From Paenibacillus cellulosilyticus (GTDB lineage: Bacteria > Bacillota > Bacilli > Paenibacillales > Paenibacillaceae): DNA of 64,000 bases. Numbering within the stretch: position 1 is the first letter of the stretch; each line of letters starts with the position of its first letter. The notes under the pieces were generated by a model. It had not been told where the DNA came from. It did not search any database and saw only the letters and a program-made list of their open reading frames with translations. The stretch covers positions 62,001 to 126,000 of the forward strand of contig NZ_QGTQ01000006.1 of assembly GCF_003182255.1 (NCBI RefSeq), in the 5' to 3' direction. A program made the position numbers and the translations under genes. Shown here piece by piece: positions 54,101-62,212 of the stretch.

Positions 54101-54890
54101 GGCTTCGAGCTTGCCGACCCCAGCAACATACAGCAACCAAGCGAGCGTAAGCTTTACATCGGGCGCTTTCTCCGGCACCGCAGCTTCCAATACGGTCGTT
54201 GTGTCGGTTTACCAGCCTATTCTTTCGATCGTGAAGACAGGAAGCTCTACAAATGCAACAGTCGGCGACACCATCACATACGAGCTGCACGTTACCAATA
54301 CCGGTAACTTGCCAGCAAACATGACCATCACCGATCCGATTCCGCAAGGCGGAGCATTCATCCCGAACAGCGTGCTCGTCAATGGTGTACCGCAGCCGGG
54401 AGCGAATCCTGCGGCTGGTTTCTCGATCGGTACGGTTAATCCAGGCCAGACGGTTGTGGTATCCGTGTCGTATGAGATTGTCATTCAGACGCTTCCACCT
54501 TCACAGCATCTCGTCAATCAGGCAACAGGCAGCTATACGTATACCGCACCGGACAGCCGTGTATTAACGGGAAGTGTCGCATCGAACACCGTCTCCATCC
54601 CGGTTTCATCACCGGATGTATCCGTCGTTAAGAGCACGAATGCCGTCGATGCCGTCGTTGGCGATACGATAACGTATACGATTCTTGTAACGAATAACGG
54701 CATTAGCCCGGTCAATAGCGTCGTGTTAATTGACCCTGTGCCGACGGGAACGGTATTCGTCAGCAACAGTGTTACGGTGAACGGTACACCAAGTCCGGGC
54801 AGCAATCCGAACACCGGTATCATCGTTGGCACTATTGCTGCAGGTGCAACCTCAACCGTAACCTTCCAAGTGCTGGTGGTTACGATATGA
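48186..54890 (+). CDS. Giant DUF11 (conserved-repeat) surface protein, main part
   Basis: A 2234-residue protein. Residues 1-350 form a unique N-terminal domain (starting MPLITRATFNATGAITFTGN; LPTGSTILYAELIWGG) resembling the head of conserved-repeat proteins in Bacillus cereus-group spore-formers. Then come 15 DUF11 domains of about 125-130 residues. Two subtypes alternate: A units (VTNNGIxxxxNV, ending FTSGAFSG...SNTV) and B units (VTNTGNxAAxVTLTD, ending YTLPDGRTL...SNTV). No signal peptide, LPxTG, SLH domain or membrane anchor is visible, so export by the mother cell onto the spore is an attractive inference. GGGGTGAGG precedes the ATG. The frame ends inside the fifteenth unit, whose remainder is in the overlapping frame at 54887. 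Confidence 0.85.
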   Translation: MPLITRATFNATGAITFTGNTLGLSRSGTAGVPGTEDSIGAFITTNTSSVYGTYPAGTTSAYASNSSAAILTLPTGSTILYAELIWGGSYINGSVDLSAFINNAVTFITPAGTFSVSPDSATSNQVNLGNGAFAYTRSQNVTSLITQGGAGTYSTGNVVGTIVITGDSTANHAGWTLGVIYNNPSLPFRNMSLRAGAVLVQASSDPVSTTITGFATPISGTLGGRALFSAQEGDANRTGDQAQFGPTSGTAVALSGPNNFANNFFASQINNDAGNLNTTGTFGTRNQTNGAPGSNIIGGRQGWDITNVDVSARLVNNQSSAVLILTTSGDAYVVNANAIQININSPTINVTKSANVTGAVVGDTITYTVTVSNTGTANAASVVLTDALPSGLTFVTGSVVVAGVSRPTYSITAGAPLGQLNLSSSIVVTYQAKVASIPSGFVLPNTANAAFTFQSVAGGNTITGVIPSNTVSTPVYAPIIGITKSSNRTTATVGSTVTYTLLVSNTGSIAAAVTLTDNIPTGSTFISGTFRVNGNVIAGANPAVGVAIGSVAVNATSTVTFDVQVNSLPTPPQFVDQGTATYTYSPPDGRTLSGIAASNTLTLPVSLPNVTATKSVSVTDAAVGETLTYTTVITNNGTEAVTNVTLTDILPNGSTFATGSVTIGGTPHSTANPATGISIGTIAVGGSIPVTLQAQVTSLPASAQLINQSKVSYSVGTFTGTTASNNTTTPVYQPVIALTKSANTSAATVGDTITYTIAARNTGNIAAVVTLTDNIPSGSSFIPGSVTINGVASTSSSPMTGIAIGSLAPTAQTTVTFQTLLNTLPSPPTLVDLAQSSYTYTLPSGRGLIGGSSSNTVTITASNPNVTITKSVNATAAAVQDVLTYTLLVTNNGISPVTNVVLSDPVPAGAAFVTGSVVVNESSSPQANPNAGINLGTINASTTIPVSFQIRVTSLPASGSLSNAASVGFTSGAFNSTSISNTVVTSVSEAVVSVAKSASTTNATVGDTFSYSFTLTNTGNTAATITLTDQVPAGASFVDNSVLINGTPTPGVSPVTGIPVGVLAAGASATVGYVVNIVSFPASRQLVNQATAAYNFALSNGRVVNRSASSNPVTVNVALPNVALVKSVGQIDAVVGDTLLFTSVLTNNGIANVNNIVLRDPLQSNAVFVPGSVKVQGVTRPDASPDSGISLGTLAPGASVTVTFEVTITMAIPTQIVNQSTASFTSGSFSATSASNTTTTPVTQPQIAVVKSASTSNATLGDTIVYTLNVSNNGNVAASVTVTDTIPNGTTFNDNSVIVNGFPMPGLSPVTGINIGSVAPSGSTTVTFSVTVASLPSPQVLSNTGSASYTFTPPDGRTLTGSATSNTVSFPVSAPNVGLALGTASTAVTIGDTIVYTAVVSNSGIETINSVIFTDPAPAGSSFIPNTVTINGSPSPGANPTSGILLGSIPAGGSVTVTFSNSVNAVPTPASLNNTASVTFTSGAFSGLTFSNTVSTPVYQPVVAVVKSSSTSHASVGQTITYTLAITNSGNYAATVTLTDNIPVGTSFVPNSVLLGSTPLPGTDPVTGIPVGSVDAGATVYVMFSVVIDSLPTPQQISNQGTGAYSYTLPDGRTFNQSSVSNTVTFPVSAPNAAVVKSTPSTSVSIGDTVTYTTTITNTGIASITNVLFTDPIPQGSTFVTNSLTVDGTPRVGANPATGVIIGNITPGTTITVAFNVTVTSLPAPAQLSNQASVTFTSGAFSGVTFSNTTTTSVYQPILSAVKTGSTTNATVGDTVTYTVVVTNAGNYGADVTLTDTIPAGTAFVANSVIVNSQPVPGVDPSTGIPLGNVTTSSTVSFSVVIVSLPVGQQLSNQASATYSYTLPDGRTLGGSLNSNTLVIPVSAPNVGVVKTSNVPTAVVGDTISYNIAVTNSGIEPINNVVIVDAIPTGSTFVTNSVTVDGAPRPGAAPNAGVAINTITPGQTVNVAFNLTASSLPTPATYSNQASVSFTSGAFSGTAASNTVVVSVYQPILSIVKTGSSTNATVGDTITYELHVTNTGNLPANMTITDPIPQGGAFIPNSVLVNGVPQPGANPAAGFSIGTVNPGQTVVVSVSYEIVIQTLPPSQHLVNQATGSYTYTAPDSRVLTGSVASNTVSIPVSSPDVSVVKSTNAVDAVVGDTITYTILVTNNGISPVNSVVLIDPVPTGTVFVSNSVTVNGTPSPGSNPNTGIIVGTIAAGATSTVTFQVLVVTI

Positions 54891-56614
54891 CGCCCGGGGG
54901 CGCACGCGACAATATGCTGCTGAACCAGACGCATGTCCGGTTCAGCAGCGGTGCGCTTGAAATGGTGTCGTATTCGAATATTGTTCGGACGCCACTCGTA
55001 GGTCCGGTTCTCTCGGCTGTCAAACGTGCAGCACCCGACCAGCTTGTGCTTGGTCAGTCGGTCACCTATATGCTCACCATTACGAATACCGGAAACCTTG
55101 ATGCGCAAGTTGTTGTCTTCGATACGCTGCCTGAAGGGCTGGCTTTCATACCGAACAGTGTCCTTATGAACGGCGCGCCGCTGCCTGGCGCGTCTCCTGC
55201 TGCTGGTATTACGATTGGCACCGCGGCTGTCGGAAGCGCAAAAGAAATTGTATTTCAAGCGATTGTTATCGCGCTGCCGCAATCCTTTACTTTCGTGAAT
55301 CAGGCGATCATCGCATACAGCTTCACAACACAGGATGGCCGTACAGTGTCCGATACGATCATGTCGAATCTCGTATCGACCCCGGTTACAGCCTTTCAGC
55401 TGAATGCGCACGGACAGATGAGCTCGAACGTTACGTTTGTCGGCGACATTTTATATTACGAAATCATCATAACGAATGCAGGCCTGATGCTGCTCGAACA
55501 ATTGGCAGTCGTCATTCCGTTACCGGAAGGCTTCTCTTTCATGCAGGGAAGTGTCGTTACCAACGGTATACTCGTTCCGTGGGTAGACCCGTATCAAGGG
55601 ATTCCCGTCGGCATGCTCGAACCAGGCGCCTCTTCCAGCGTGAAGGTCGGCGTTCGGCTGGATCATCGTCGCGCATCTCCTCTAGACGTGTTCCAAGCCG
55701 TTGTGGAATACGTTGTAAACGGTAAGCTTTATCGTACGCCAACGAACCCTATTGATGTCCTGATCATCACACCAACGCTTGACATTCAGTTATCAGAGGA
55801 TCGGAATCAAGTAACGCTTGGCTCACCTATTACGTACCGGCTTACCGTATCAAATGAGAACAGCTTCGCCGTTGATGCGACTGTGTACGATCTCATCCCA
55901 CCAGGCACCACCTATGTCCCAAACAGCTTGCTTGTCGACGGCATTCCACGGATCGGTGTCTCTCCGACAAGCGGCCTCTCCATTGGTACGATTCGTGCAG
56001 GTACACAATCGACGATTACGTACCAAGCCGTTGTGAATCAATCGACAACCCAAGCGAAGGAAATTACAGCTCAGGCACGTGTCATCTATACGTACCGATT
56101 GAAGGACACGCGAGTTGTAGCCGACAATATCCAGTCAAACGCGGTTGTGGCGTACATTTACGCCCCGACTATCGCGATCCAAGCATCCGTGCATCCATTG
56201 GAGTATGAACGAAACGAATCGGTATTTTTCAATGTGCTGATCACGAATACAGGGAATTGGGCAGCATCGGTCACGCTATTCCGTACACCATACCCGCCAG
56301 GTTTTCAGGTTCGTGATGTTCGAATCAATGATGTGCCGGCAGGTGCATTCACAGTTGAGAATGGTTTGGAGCTCGGGTCACTCCCGCCTGGCAGCTCCGT
56401 TCGAGTCAGTTACTCCGTCTATGTGCCGGCTCATCTCCATGACGCCGATGACGTGGATGATTGGGAGGTACAAGATCCCGAAGCTCCAGCGTCGATAACC
56501 TATGTACCAACCAGTTATATCGCCCGATATCGTTCGCAGTTCCAAGATGAATGGTACACCGGCGGTGTTCAATCCAATGTGCTTATTGTGCACATCGATC
56601 ACTTGTATGAATAG
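54887..56614 (+). CDS. DUF11 repeat protein continuation (four more units), in the -1 frame
   Basis: A 575-residue frame overlapping the giant gene's stop by 4 nt (ATGA). Its first 35 residues (LLNQTHVRFSSGALEMVSYS) complete the broken fifteenth A-type unit, showing that both frames descend from one protein. Units 16 to 19 follow (for example VTYMLTITNTGNLDAQVVVF, ITYRLTVSNENSFAVDATVY, VFFNVLITNTGNWAASVTLF) and are more diverged than those upstream. The C-terminus (YVPTSYIARYRSQ... NVLIVHIDHLYE) has no anchor motif. GGTGG lies 7 nt before the ATG, so coupled translation is possible; otherwise this is a frameshift. Confidence 0.75.
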   Translation: MTPGGARDNMLLNQTHVRFSSGALEMVSYSNIVRTPLVGPVLSAVKRAAPDQLVLGQSVTYMLTITNTGNLDAQVVVFDTLPEGLAFIPNSVLMNGAPLPGASPAAGITIGTAAVGSAKEIVFQAIVIALPQSFTFVNQAIIAYSFTTQDGRTVSDTIMSNLVSTPVTAFQLNAHGQMSSNVTFVGDILYYEIIITNAGLMLLEQLAVVIPLPEGFSFMQGSVVTNGILVPWVDPYQGIPVGMLEPGASSSVKVGVRLDHRRASPLDVFQAVVEYVVNGKLYRTPTNPIDVLIITPTLDIQLSEDRNQVTLGSPITYRLTVSNENSFAVDATVYDLIPPGTTYVPNSLLVDGIPRIGVSPTSGLSIGTIRAGTQSTITYQAVVNQSTTQAKEITAQARVIYTYRLKDTRVVADNIQSNAVVAYIYAPTIAIQASVHPLEYERNESVFFNVLITNTGNWAASVTLFRTPYPPGFQVRDVRINDVPAGAFTVENGLELGSLPPGSSVRVSYSVYVPAHLHDADDVDDWEVQDPEAPASITYVPTSYIARYRSQFQDEWYTGGVQSNVLIVHIDHLYE

Positions 56615-56627
56615 CGCGCATACGTCG

Positions 56628-56678
56628 ATAACCCCCTTCGTAACTGCGGTGAATGCCGGAGAATTGCGAAGGGGTTAT
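56628..56678 (+). terminator. Terminator after the giant repeat genes
   Basis: ATAACCCCCTTCG (56628-56640) pairs with CGAAGGGGTTAT (56667-56678) apart from one bulged C, with a 26-nt loop. TTCGTTG follows. Confidence 0.65.
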
Positions 56679-56817
56679 TCGTTGTGGATTTTATTGACAT
56701 TTGGTCAAAGGCCTGCACAATAAGTAAGAGTGGCATAGTCGGTATTGACGAAAATGGCAGACATGAGAGGTATGCCATGGATAAATGACTGGATGAGCAG
56801 TTTTAGGAGGTTGTGAA

Positions 56818-57717
56818 TTGCTTCAACTTCAACAACTAGGATACCGTTCTGATGACCGTCTTCTCATCATAAACGCGGATGATTTTGGCCTTACGCAGGG
56901 GACGAATGAAGCGATCATTCATTTATTAGAAAAAAGGGCTGCTACTTCGACATCGCTCATGATGCCTTGCCCTTCGTCTTCGGATGCAATAAGTAGAAGT
57001 ATACTTCATGGCCATCACCAAGTCGGCATTCATCTGACGTTAACGAGCGACGCTAAACAGTCATATGCGCCTGTCCATCGCGAAAAGCCGCTGCACAGCT
57101 TAACGCAGCCCGATGGTACGTTTCACACCAACTGTACGCAGCTCGAACGGCATGCTGAACTGGACGATGTCCGTGTCGAACTAGAGGCTCAAATTGTAGA
57201 GGCGCTAGCAAAAGGTATAGAAATTACCCACCTCGACAGTCATGCGGGCAGCGTATTGGGGCTGCATACGGGGCGGGATTTTCTAGAGATCGTGTTCGAG
57301 CTTTGCGTCAAGTATCAGCTTCCCTTCAACCTGCCACGTCGAATTGTTGAACAGCCCTTCTTCTCTGCACAACAGCTTCGGTTATTTCGGACAAGACTAT
57401 TAGCCGCACAAGAACGGGGCATTCTGACCATCGATGATATGATTGCGCTCCCCTATTGCTTCCAGCCCGAGGCTGACTACCGCCGTATGAAGCTGCAGCT
57501 GGTAGAGATGATTCGTATGGTGAAGCCAGGCATCACGCAGCTTACCGTACATCCTTCACTTGCAACGGACTCCCTCCGAACCGTAACGGACTGCAGCAAG
57601 GAGCGGGAATTCGAGCACCAACTCATGCAAGATGATGACGTTCGACAGCTGCTGCGCAGCGAAGGAATTAAGCTTACAGCTTGGCGAGACATTCGGGATT
57701 TGCAGAGAAGCCTCTAG
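56818..57717 (+). CDS. ChbG/YdjC family carbohydrate deacetylase
   Basis: A 299-residue member of the YdjC family, metal-dependent deacetylases of N-acetylated sugars such as chitooligosaccharides. The catalytic and metal-binding motifs are present: LIINADDFGLTQGTNEAI (Asp-Asp), HQVGIHLTLTSD and THLDSHAGS (His-x2-3-His). The TTG start at 56818 is supported by TAGGAGG with 7 nt spacing. It has no signal peptide and is monocistronic. The substrate could be chitin- or wall-derived disaccharides, which is an inference. Confidence 0.9.
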   Translation: MLQLQQLGYRSDDRLLIINADDFGLTQGTNEAIIHLLEKRAATSTSLMMPCPSSSDAISRSILHGHHQVGIHLTLTSDAKQSYAPVHREKPLHSLTQPDGTFHTNCTQLERHAELDDVRVELEAQIVEALAKGIEITHLDSHAGSVLGLHTGRDFLEIVFELCVKYQLPFNLPRRIVEQPFFSAQQLRLFRTRLLAAQERGILTIDDMIALPYCFQPEADYRRMKLQLVEMIRMVKPGITQLTVHPSLATDSLRTVTDCSKEREFEHQLMQDDDVRQLLRSEGIKLTAWRDIRDLQRSL

Positions 57718-57727
57718 CACAGCAAAA

Positions 57728-57760
57728 AGACTCCTGTGACCTTATGGATCACAGGAGTCT
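57728..57760. terminator. Bidirectional terminator between convergent genes
   Basis: AGACTCCTGTGA (57728-57739) pairs perfectly with TCACAGGAGTCT (57749-57760). The minus-strand tail TTTTTGC is stronger than the plus-strand tail ATTCTTCG. Confidence 0.85.
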
Positions 57761-57789
57761 ATTCTTCGTTGCAAGATATTCTCAGCAGT

Positions 57790-58533
57790 CTACAACCCCG
57801 CTGCCGATTTAATCCGCTGCCGCTCTGCCATGATGAGCGTCTTCAAAGGCTCTGTCCCAAAGGCTCCGCCAATGGCATTCGCATTCGGGTAGAACACCAT
57901 TCGGAACGATGTTCCGTCCTTTAGATAAACGCGGAGGAAAACACCGGATTCATTCACGCTCTTCTTGTACGTCTCATCATTGCCGACGTAAGCAAGCGGC
58001 AGCAGCAGCTGAACGAATTGCTCGGAGGCCTCTGGCGTGAAATCGCCGATCGCACTGCCGTCATACCCGCTGTCCAGGCCGATCTTCGTTACTTTCCCCT
58101 CGATATCCAGCAGTTCGGCCATCGACCTTGCGTTCGGATTCGTTCTTGCTTGATAGAGCTTGTTATCGGCGATCACTCGGAACGACGAGCGATACCCTTT
58201 CATGGCATAGATCGGTGTACCAATCGGGAGAAAGGCCGCATCTCCGTTGTTCATACGATAGTCCGTACATGCGTGGCCGCTGGCAGTATAAGTAACTTCG
58301 CCGACCTTGTCTCCGATCTGATCGGGCGTTATCTTCTCGTCCTCGTCAACGTTCCGATTGTAATCGATGTCGTTGATCATCAAGAAATCGACCCATTCAA
58401 TCTCTGCATTGCAATTTCCAGACGATCCTAACTTAGCCTTGGATAATGAGCTGCAGCCTAATGAAGTCATAACGAGCGCAAGTACTAGCGCTGTAATGCC
58501 CAATATTCTCCGCATGCGTTGATTACGTATCAC
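57790..58533 (-). CDS. Hypothetical lipoprotein
   Basis: A 247-residue lipoprotein: signal peptide RRILGITALVLALVMTSL with lipobox SLGC (Cys27), then a domain with VDFLMINDIDYNRN, VTYTASGHACTDYR, GYRSSFRVIADNKLYQA and GVFLRVYLKDGTSFRMVFY. No family was recognised. A second Cys pair (GNCNAE and GHACTD) could form a disulfide. GTG at 58533 has GAGGTGAG 6 nt upstream. Confidence 0.75.
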   Translation of the reverse strand: MIRNQRMRRILGITALVLALVMTSLGCSSLSKAKLGSSGNCNAEIEWVDFLMINDIDYNRNVDEDEKITPDQIGDKVGEVTYTASGHACTDYRMNNGDAAFLPIGTPIYAMKGYRSSFRVIADNKLYQARTNPNARSMAELLDIEGKVTKIGLDSGYDGSAIGDFTPEASEQFVQLLLPLAYVGNDETYKKSVNESGVFLRVYLKDGTSFRMVFYPNANAIGGAFGTEPLKTLIMAERQRIKSAAGL

Positions 58534-58585
58534 GAAATACTCACCTCAAGCATTAGACGAACCGGCAGACGCCAATGTTTCACTG

Positions 58586-59833
58586 TTATTCCTTTGCTTT
58601 GCCACCCTTACCGGTTCGGGCTGCAAGAGTCTGCAAATCCATCCCTTTCAAAGCGCCCTCAATCAACTCAGGCAGTTTGTCGGGCGAGCAGCCGAAGCAT
58701 GGGATGCCAAACGATGCCAGCTTTCGCGCCACATCTTCATCGTAAGACGGTATCCCGTCATCCGCGAGCGCCAGCAAGCAGATCACTTTGACGCCAGCCT
58801 CATGCATCTCCTTGAGCCTACGGATCATCTCCGTCCGATTGCCGCCTTCATACAAGTCAGAGACGAGGATAAACATCGTTTTCTTCGGCTCTGCAATGAA
58901 TGGCTCGCAGTATTGAATCGACTGATTGATGTCCGTGCCGCCGCCAAGCTGGATGCCGAACAGCATATCAACGGGATCGTTCGCACACTGCTCCGTAAGG
59001 TCAACGACTGCCGTGTCAAAAGCGACCACCCGCGTATCCAGCGAAGGCATGCTCGCGAAGATCGAACCGACGATCGAAGCATAAATGACGGAATTCGCCA
59101 TCGAACCGCTCTGGTCAATATCGAGAATGACCGTCCATTCCTTGCTCTTACGAGCGCGATCGAAGAAGAACACCTTCTCTGGAATAAGCAACTGCCGCTC
59201 CGTATCGTAATGCTTCAAGTTTCGACGGATCGTCGTTGACCAATCGAGTCCCGTCATCGATGGCAGCGGCGTATGCTGCCTTCTATTGAGTGCACCTGTA
59301 ACCGCACGCGTCAAATCTTGAGCGAGCCGCTTCACAATCTCATCGACGACTTCATGAACGAGTTTGCGCGCCGTTTCCTTCGTCCGCTCTGGAATATGCC
59401 CACGCAGCGACATCAACGTCGCCACCATCCCAATATCCGGCTTAACTTGTGACAGAAGCTCCGGCTCGAACAACAGCTGCGTCAACCCTTTGCGCTGGAC
59501 CGCATCGGATTGAATGACCGATACGATATCCGGCGGGAAAAACGTGCGCACATCGCCGAGCCACTTCGCCAGCTTCGGAGACGAAGAACCGAGTCCAGCT
59601 GTTCGAGACTGCCCACCTGCCCCTTGAACGCCCGTTCCAGCGCTCGTACCTCCTGTGTCACCTGAAGCGCCATCATAGATGGCTGCGAGTGCCTCATCCA
59701 TCAAGAGAGAATCCTCATCCAGCAGCTGGCCGCCAGAGGCTGAACCGCCTATAGCAGCTTTAAGCGATTCCTCCGATGCCGCGCCAAGAATGAGCCGCCA
59801 CCGTTTCATTTGTCCTTGATCAGGTATCGTCAT
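58586..59833 (-). CDS. VWA domain protein (CoxE-like) of the MoxR cluster
   Basis: A 415-residue protein with a von Willebrand A domain in the C-terminal half. The MIDAS motif is DIDQSGSMANS, with Thr in LGGGTDINQS and Asp in ILVSDLYEGG. The N-terminal part (KRWRLILG, then a G/S-rich linker, KLAKWLGDVRTFFP) is typical of the CoxE-like partners of MoxR ATPases. Its start is 3 nt after the DUF5682 stop, and an alternative ATG (MKRWRLILG) eight codons in has AAGGAC upstream. Such VWA-MoxR pairs act as chaperone-like machines. It is the last gene of the cluster. Confidence 0.88.
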   Translation of the reverse strand: MTIPDQGQMKRWRLILGAASEESLKAAIGGSASGGQLLDEDSLLMDEALAAIYDGASGDTGGTSAGTGVQGAGGQSRTAGLGSSSPKLAKWLGDVRTFFPPDIVSVIQSDAVQRKGLTQLLFEPELLSQVKPDIGMVATLMSLRGHIPERTKETARKLVHEVVDEIVKRLAQDLTRAVTGALNRRQHTPLPSMTGLDWSTTIRRNLKHYDTERQLLIPEKVFFFDRARKSKEWTVILDIDQSGSMANSVIYASIVGSIFASMPSLDTRVVAFDTAVVDLTEQCANDPVDMLFGIQLGGGTDINQSIQYCEPFIAEPKKTMFILVSDLYEGGNRTEMIRRLKEMHEAGVKVICLLALADDGIPSYDEDVARKLASFGIPCFGCSPDKLPELIEGALKGMDLQTLAARTGKGGKAKE

Positions 59834-59836
59834 AGG

Positions 59837-62212
59837 CTACAGGTCTCCAAAATCAAAATCGTTAAGTTCATCGAGCTGCACCTTCTCTTCCTCGTTCAAT
59901 GGCTGCTGCAGCGCCTCGCCGACGGTTTCCGCCCCAGCGCCCCATAGGTCGCCCAGCAATTCAGCAATCGCAGCCTTCTCCCGCGGCTCGAACGAGCCAA
60001 ATGCGCGGCGTAGAAATACGAGCGAGCGCTTGAAGGGCTCATCGTCGAGCGAACTGATATAGGCGTCCAGCTCCCGCCATAGATAAGGACGAGACAGCAG
60101 CCCATACCGATTGCGCATCGACAACCCTTCGAACCAGCCGGCTCCGATGTCTGCCGGTATGCCTGGCGACAGCCGCCGCGATACCTCCTGCGCACATTCG
60201 TCTTCGCCTGCTTCGTGACGTTCTAATAGAATGGAGAAAGCGTATCCCGACAGCTTAGCATTACGGTCATCCCGTGCGGCCAGCTCTTTCAGCTTCGCAG
60301 TCCACAGCTGCTCATCCACTTCCCGATAATGCTCCTGCGCAACCGTGCTCATCGCATGAATCGCGCTTACCATTCCAGCGGCAGCAGCATCGTTGCAGCC
60401 TGCCGCTTCCACCAGCAGCAGCGTACCGCGCAGAAACAGCTGCTGCATCAATGGCACCAGCGACTCGGTATCGATACGACGAATCGAACCATATTGCAGC
60501 AGAATGGACAGCTCATGAACCGTCATTGCAATTTGCTCGAAATTAGCCGCATCAACCGCAAGCTGCTGAAGCGCATGCGTCGCCTGACCCATCACCTGCG
60601 GAAGTCCGCAATCGCAAGACTTGCGAATGAGCTTCGCTGCCGAGGCGATATCCGTGCAGGCAAGCAGCTCCTCGTGGATGACATACGCTGCAGCCAGCTC
60701 GATCGTCTCGCCCTTTAAGGTCGACTCGACCGTCTCGATCTCCGCCTCCGGCGACCAATGCAGCACCCAATGCTCCGCCCACGTCGCATCGGTCTGACGA
60801 ACATGACCTTTGCGTGCGAATCGAATGCCCAGCGTTTGCAGACGGTGGAGAAATACCGATCGGTTCAAGTCTAAATATGCGGCTTCCTCCGATTTCACCC
60901 GTCGATTCTCGCGCAGATCGAGCTCCAATTCTGCGGAGACGAGCGACTTGTATTTCTCCAGCTTCAGCCGCTTCAATTGGCGGTTCAGGTCGTCCTGCAC
61001 CGGTGTCTGACTGACCCCTTCCGGCAGACTGCCGATCGCCGTGCCAATATCGATTCGAGCGAGCGCTTCAGCTACAACGCTCAATTCTCCATGCCCGAAC
61101 AGCACCGTAGCGGCATCGCGAAGATCGCGCCAAGTCGGCCGTGATCCTCCATGCATCGAAGCAAGCGCCTCTGCCAATCGCACACCTTCGATAACCGAAG
61201 CAGTCGAACGCCATGTTCCGCGTTCGCGTAATTGCTGTGCCACAGCAGACAAATACAATGCAGGCAGCTTCTCGAGCTCACCATGCTGCATGCTCTGCCA
61301 CAGCAGCTCGTAATAGGCTGGTGCCATATTGCCCGCTCCATAACCTGAATGCGAGGAAAGCTTGTAATACGAGTATGGCATCAACGTCATCCGTGTCGGC
61401 ACGCGAGGCAGCTTCTTGATTTGTTCGTCTGTCATGAGCGGAAGCTGAAGCGTCAGCGCAGGCGTATGATGCGCTCCACTGATTACGACGATCCTATCGG
61501 CCTGATGGCCGCTGGCAATCGTATCGTGAATCTTGCGGCGCATATAAGCTTCGCGAATTTCGTTATAGGCGACCTCCTGCGGAGCGCTCTTCAGCTCCGC
61601 TTCTTCCGTCATATCTCGAAACTCCGAAGAGAAATGTACGATCGCTTGCTGATATGCTTCCGGCGAAGCAAGATGCTCGTAGCAGCGTTCCCAATACGCT
61701 TCATAATCCGGCTCGCCGGACAGCTCTGCGATACGGGCGTACAAATCACGTTGGACCAAACCGAAGCTCATCCCTTCAGCAGGCTCGTCTGCTTCCGCCA
61801 CAGCTTCCTCGGCCGCGATTGGCATGCGGCGCAGATCCTGCAAGGCAAGCGACACATCGGTAGGCAGATCAATAAATTCCGCGTGGCATCCGTTCCGCTG
61901 CGCCCACAACAGAGCCTGATATTCAGGCGAATAGTCGGCAAAAGGATACAGCAGCGTTCGCACCGGCAGCTGTTCCGTATACGCAAGCATAGCTACGGGC
62001 GGCACGACGCCGCGTGCCACCAATTGCGATGCCAGGTGCCCCGCGTCGCTTGGCCCTTCGATCAGAACCGCCGTCGGCTTCACTTCCTTCAGCAGACTGA
62101 GCAAATGATAGGCACCTGCTGGCGACAGATGCCGGATGCCCCAATAATGCGGTCCGCGTGCGGAGCCGCTCACCCATTCATCTCCGAGCATGCGCTGTAC
62201 AGGCTTCGCCAT
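59837..62212 (-). CDS. DUF5682 family protein
   Basis: A 791-residue protein of DUF5682. The N-terminal block GPHYWGIRHLSPAGAYHLLS with TAVLIEGPSDAGHL and a later IVVISGAHHTPAL resembles the ChaN/erythromycin-esterase-like fold of metal-dependent hydrolases. The remaining 500 residues are helical with no known motif. DUF5682 genes regularly accompany MoxR AAA+ and VWA genes. It overlaps the MoxR gene by 43 nt; GGGGTG lies 4 nt before the ATG. Molecular function is unknown. Confidence 0.8.
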   Translation of the reverse strand: MAKPVQRMLGDEWVSGSARGPHYWGIRHLSPAGAYHLLSLLKEVKPTAVLIEGPSDAGHLASQLVARGVVPPVAMLAYTEQLPVRTLLYPFADYSPEYQALLWAQRNGCHAEFIDLPTDVSLALQDLRRMPIAAEEAVAEADEPAEGMSFGLVQRDLYARIAELSGEPDYEAYWERCYEHLASPEAYQQAIVHFSSEFRDMTEEAELKSAPQEVAYNEIREAYMRRKIHDTIASGHQADRIVVISGAHHTPALTLQLPLMTDEQIKKLPRVPTRMTLMPYSYYKLSSHSGYGAGNMAPAYYELLWQSMQHGELEKLPALYLSAVAQQLRERGTWRSTASVIEGVRLAEALASMHGGSRPTWRDLRDAATVLFGHGELSVVAEALARIDIGTAIGSLPEGVSQTPVQDDLNRQLKRLKLEKYKSLVSAELELDLRENRRVKSEEAAYLDLNRSVFLHRLQTLGIRFARKGHVRQTDATWAEHWVLHWSPEAEIETVESTLKGETIELAAAYVIHEELLACTDIASAAKLIRKSCDCGLPQVMGQATHALQQLAVDAANFEQIAMTVHELSILLQYGSIRRIDTESLVPLMQQLFLRGTLLLVEAAGCNDAAAAGMVSAIHAMSTVAQEHYREVDEQLWTAKLKELAARDDRNAKLSGYAFSILLERHEAGEDECAQEVSRRLSPGIPADIGAGWFEGLSMRNRYGLLSRPYLWRELDAYISSLDDEPFKRSLVFLRRAFGSFEPREKAAIAELLGDLWGAGAETVGEALQQPLNEEEKVQLDELNDFDFGDL

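Noticed and set aside
49472-55411. Many long minus-strand frames opposite the giant repeat gene (up to 292 codons)
   Set aside because: They repeat the same antisense pattern unit by unit because the sense strand is repetitive. None has a ribosome site or domain.
48186-56614. Periodic repeats considered as a CRISPR or tandem DNA array
   Set aside because: The period is about 390 bp, the repeats are translated and diverged, and protein conservation explains them.
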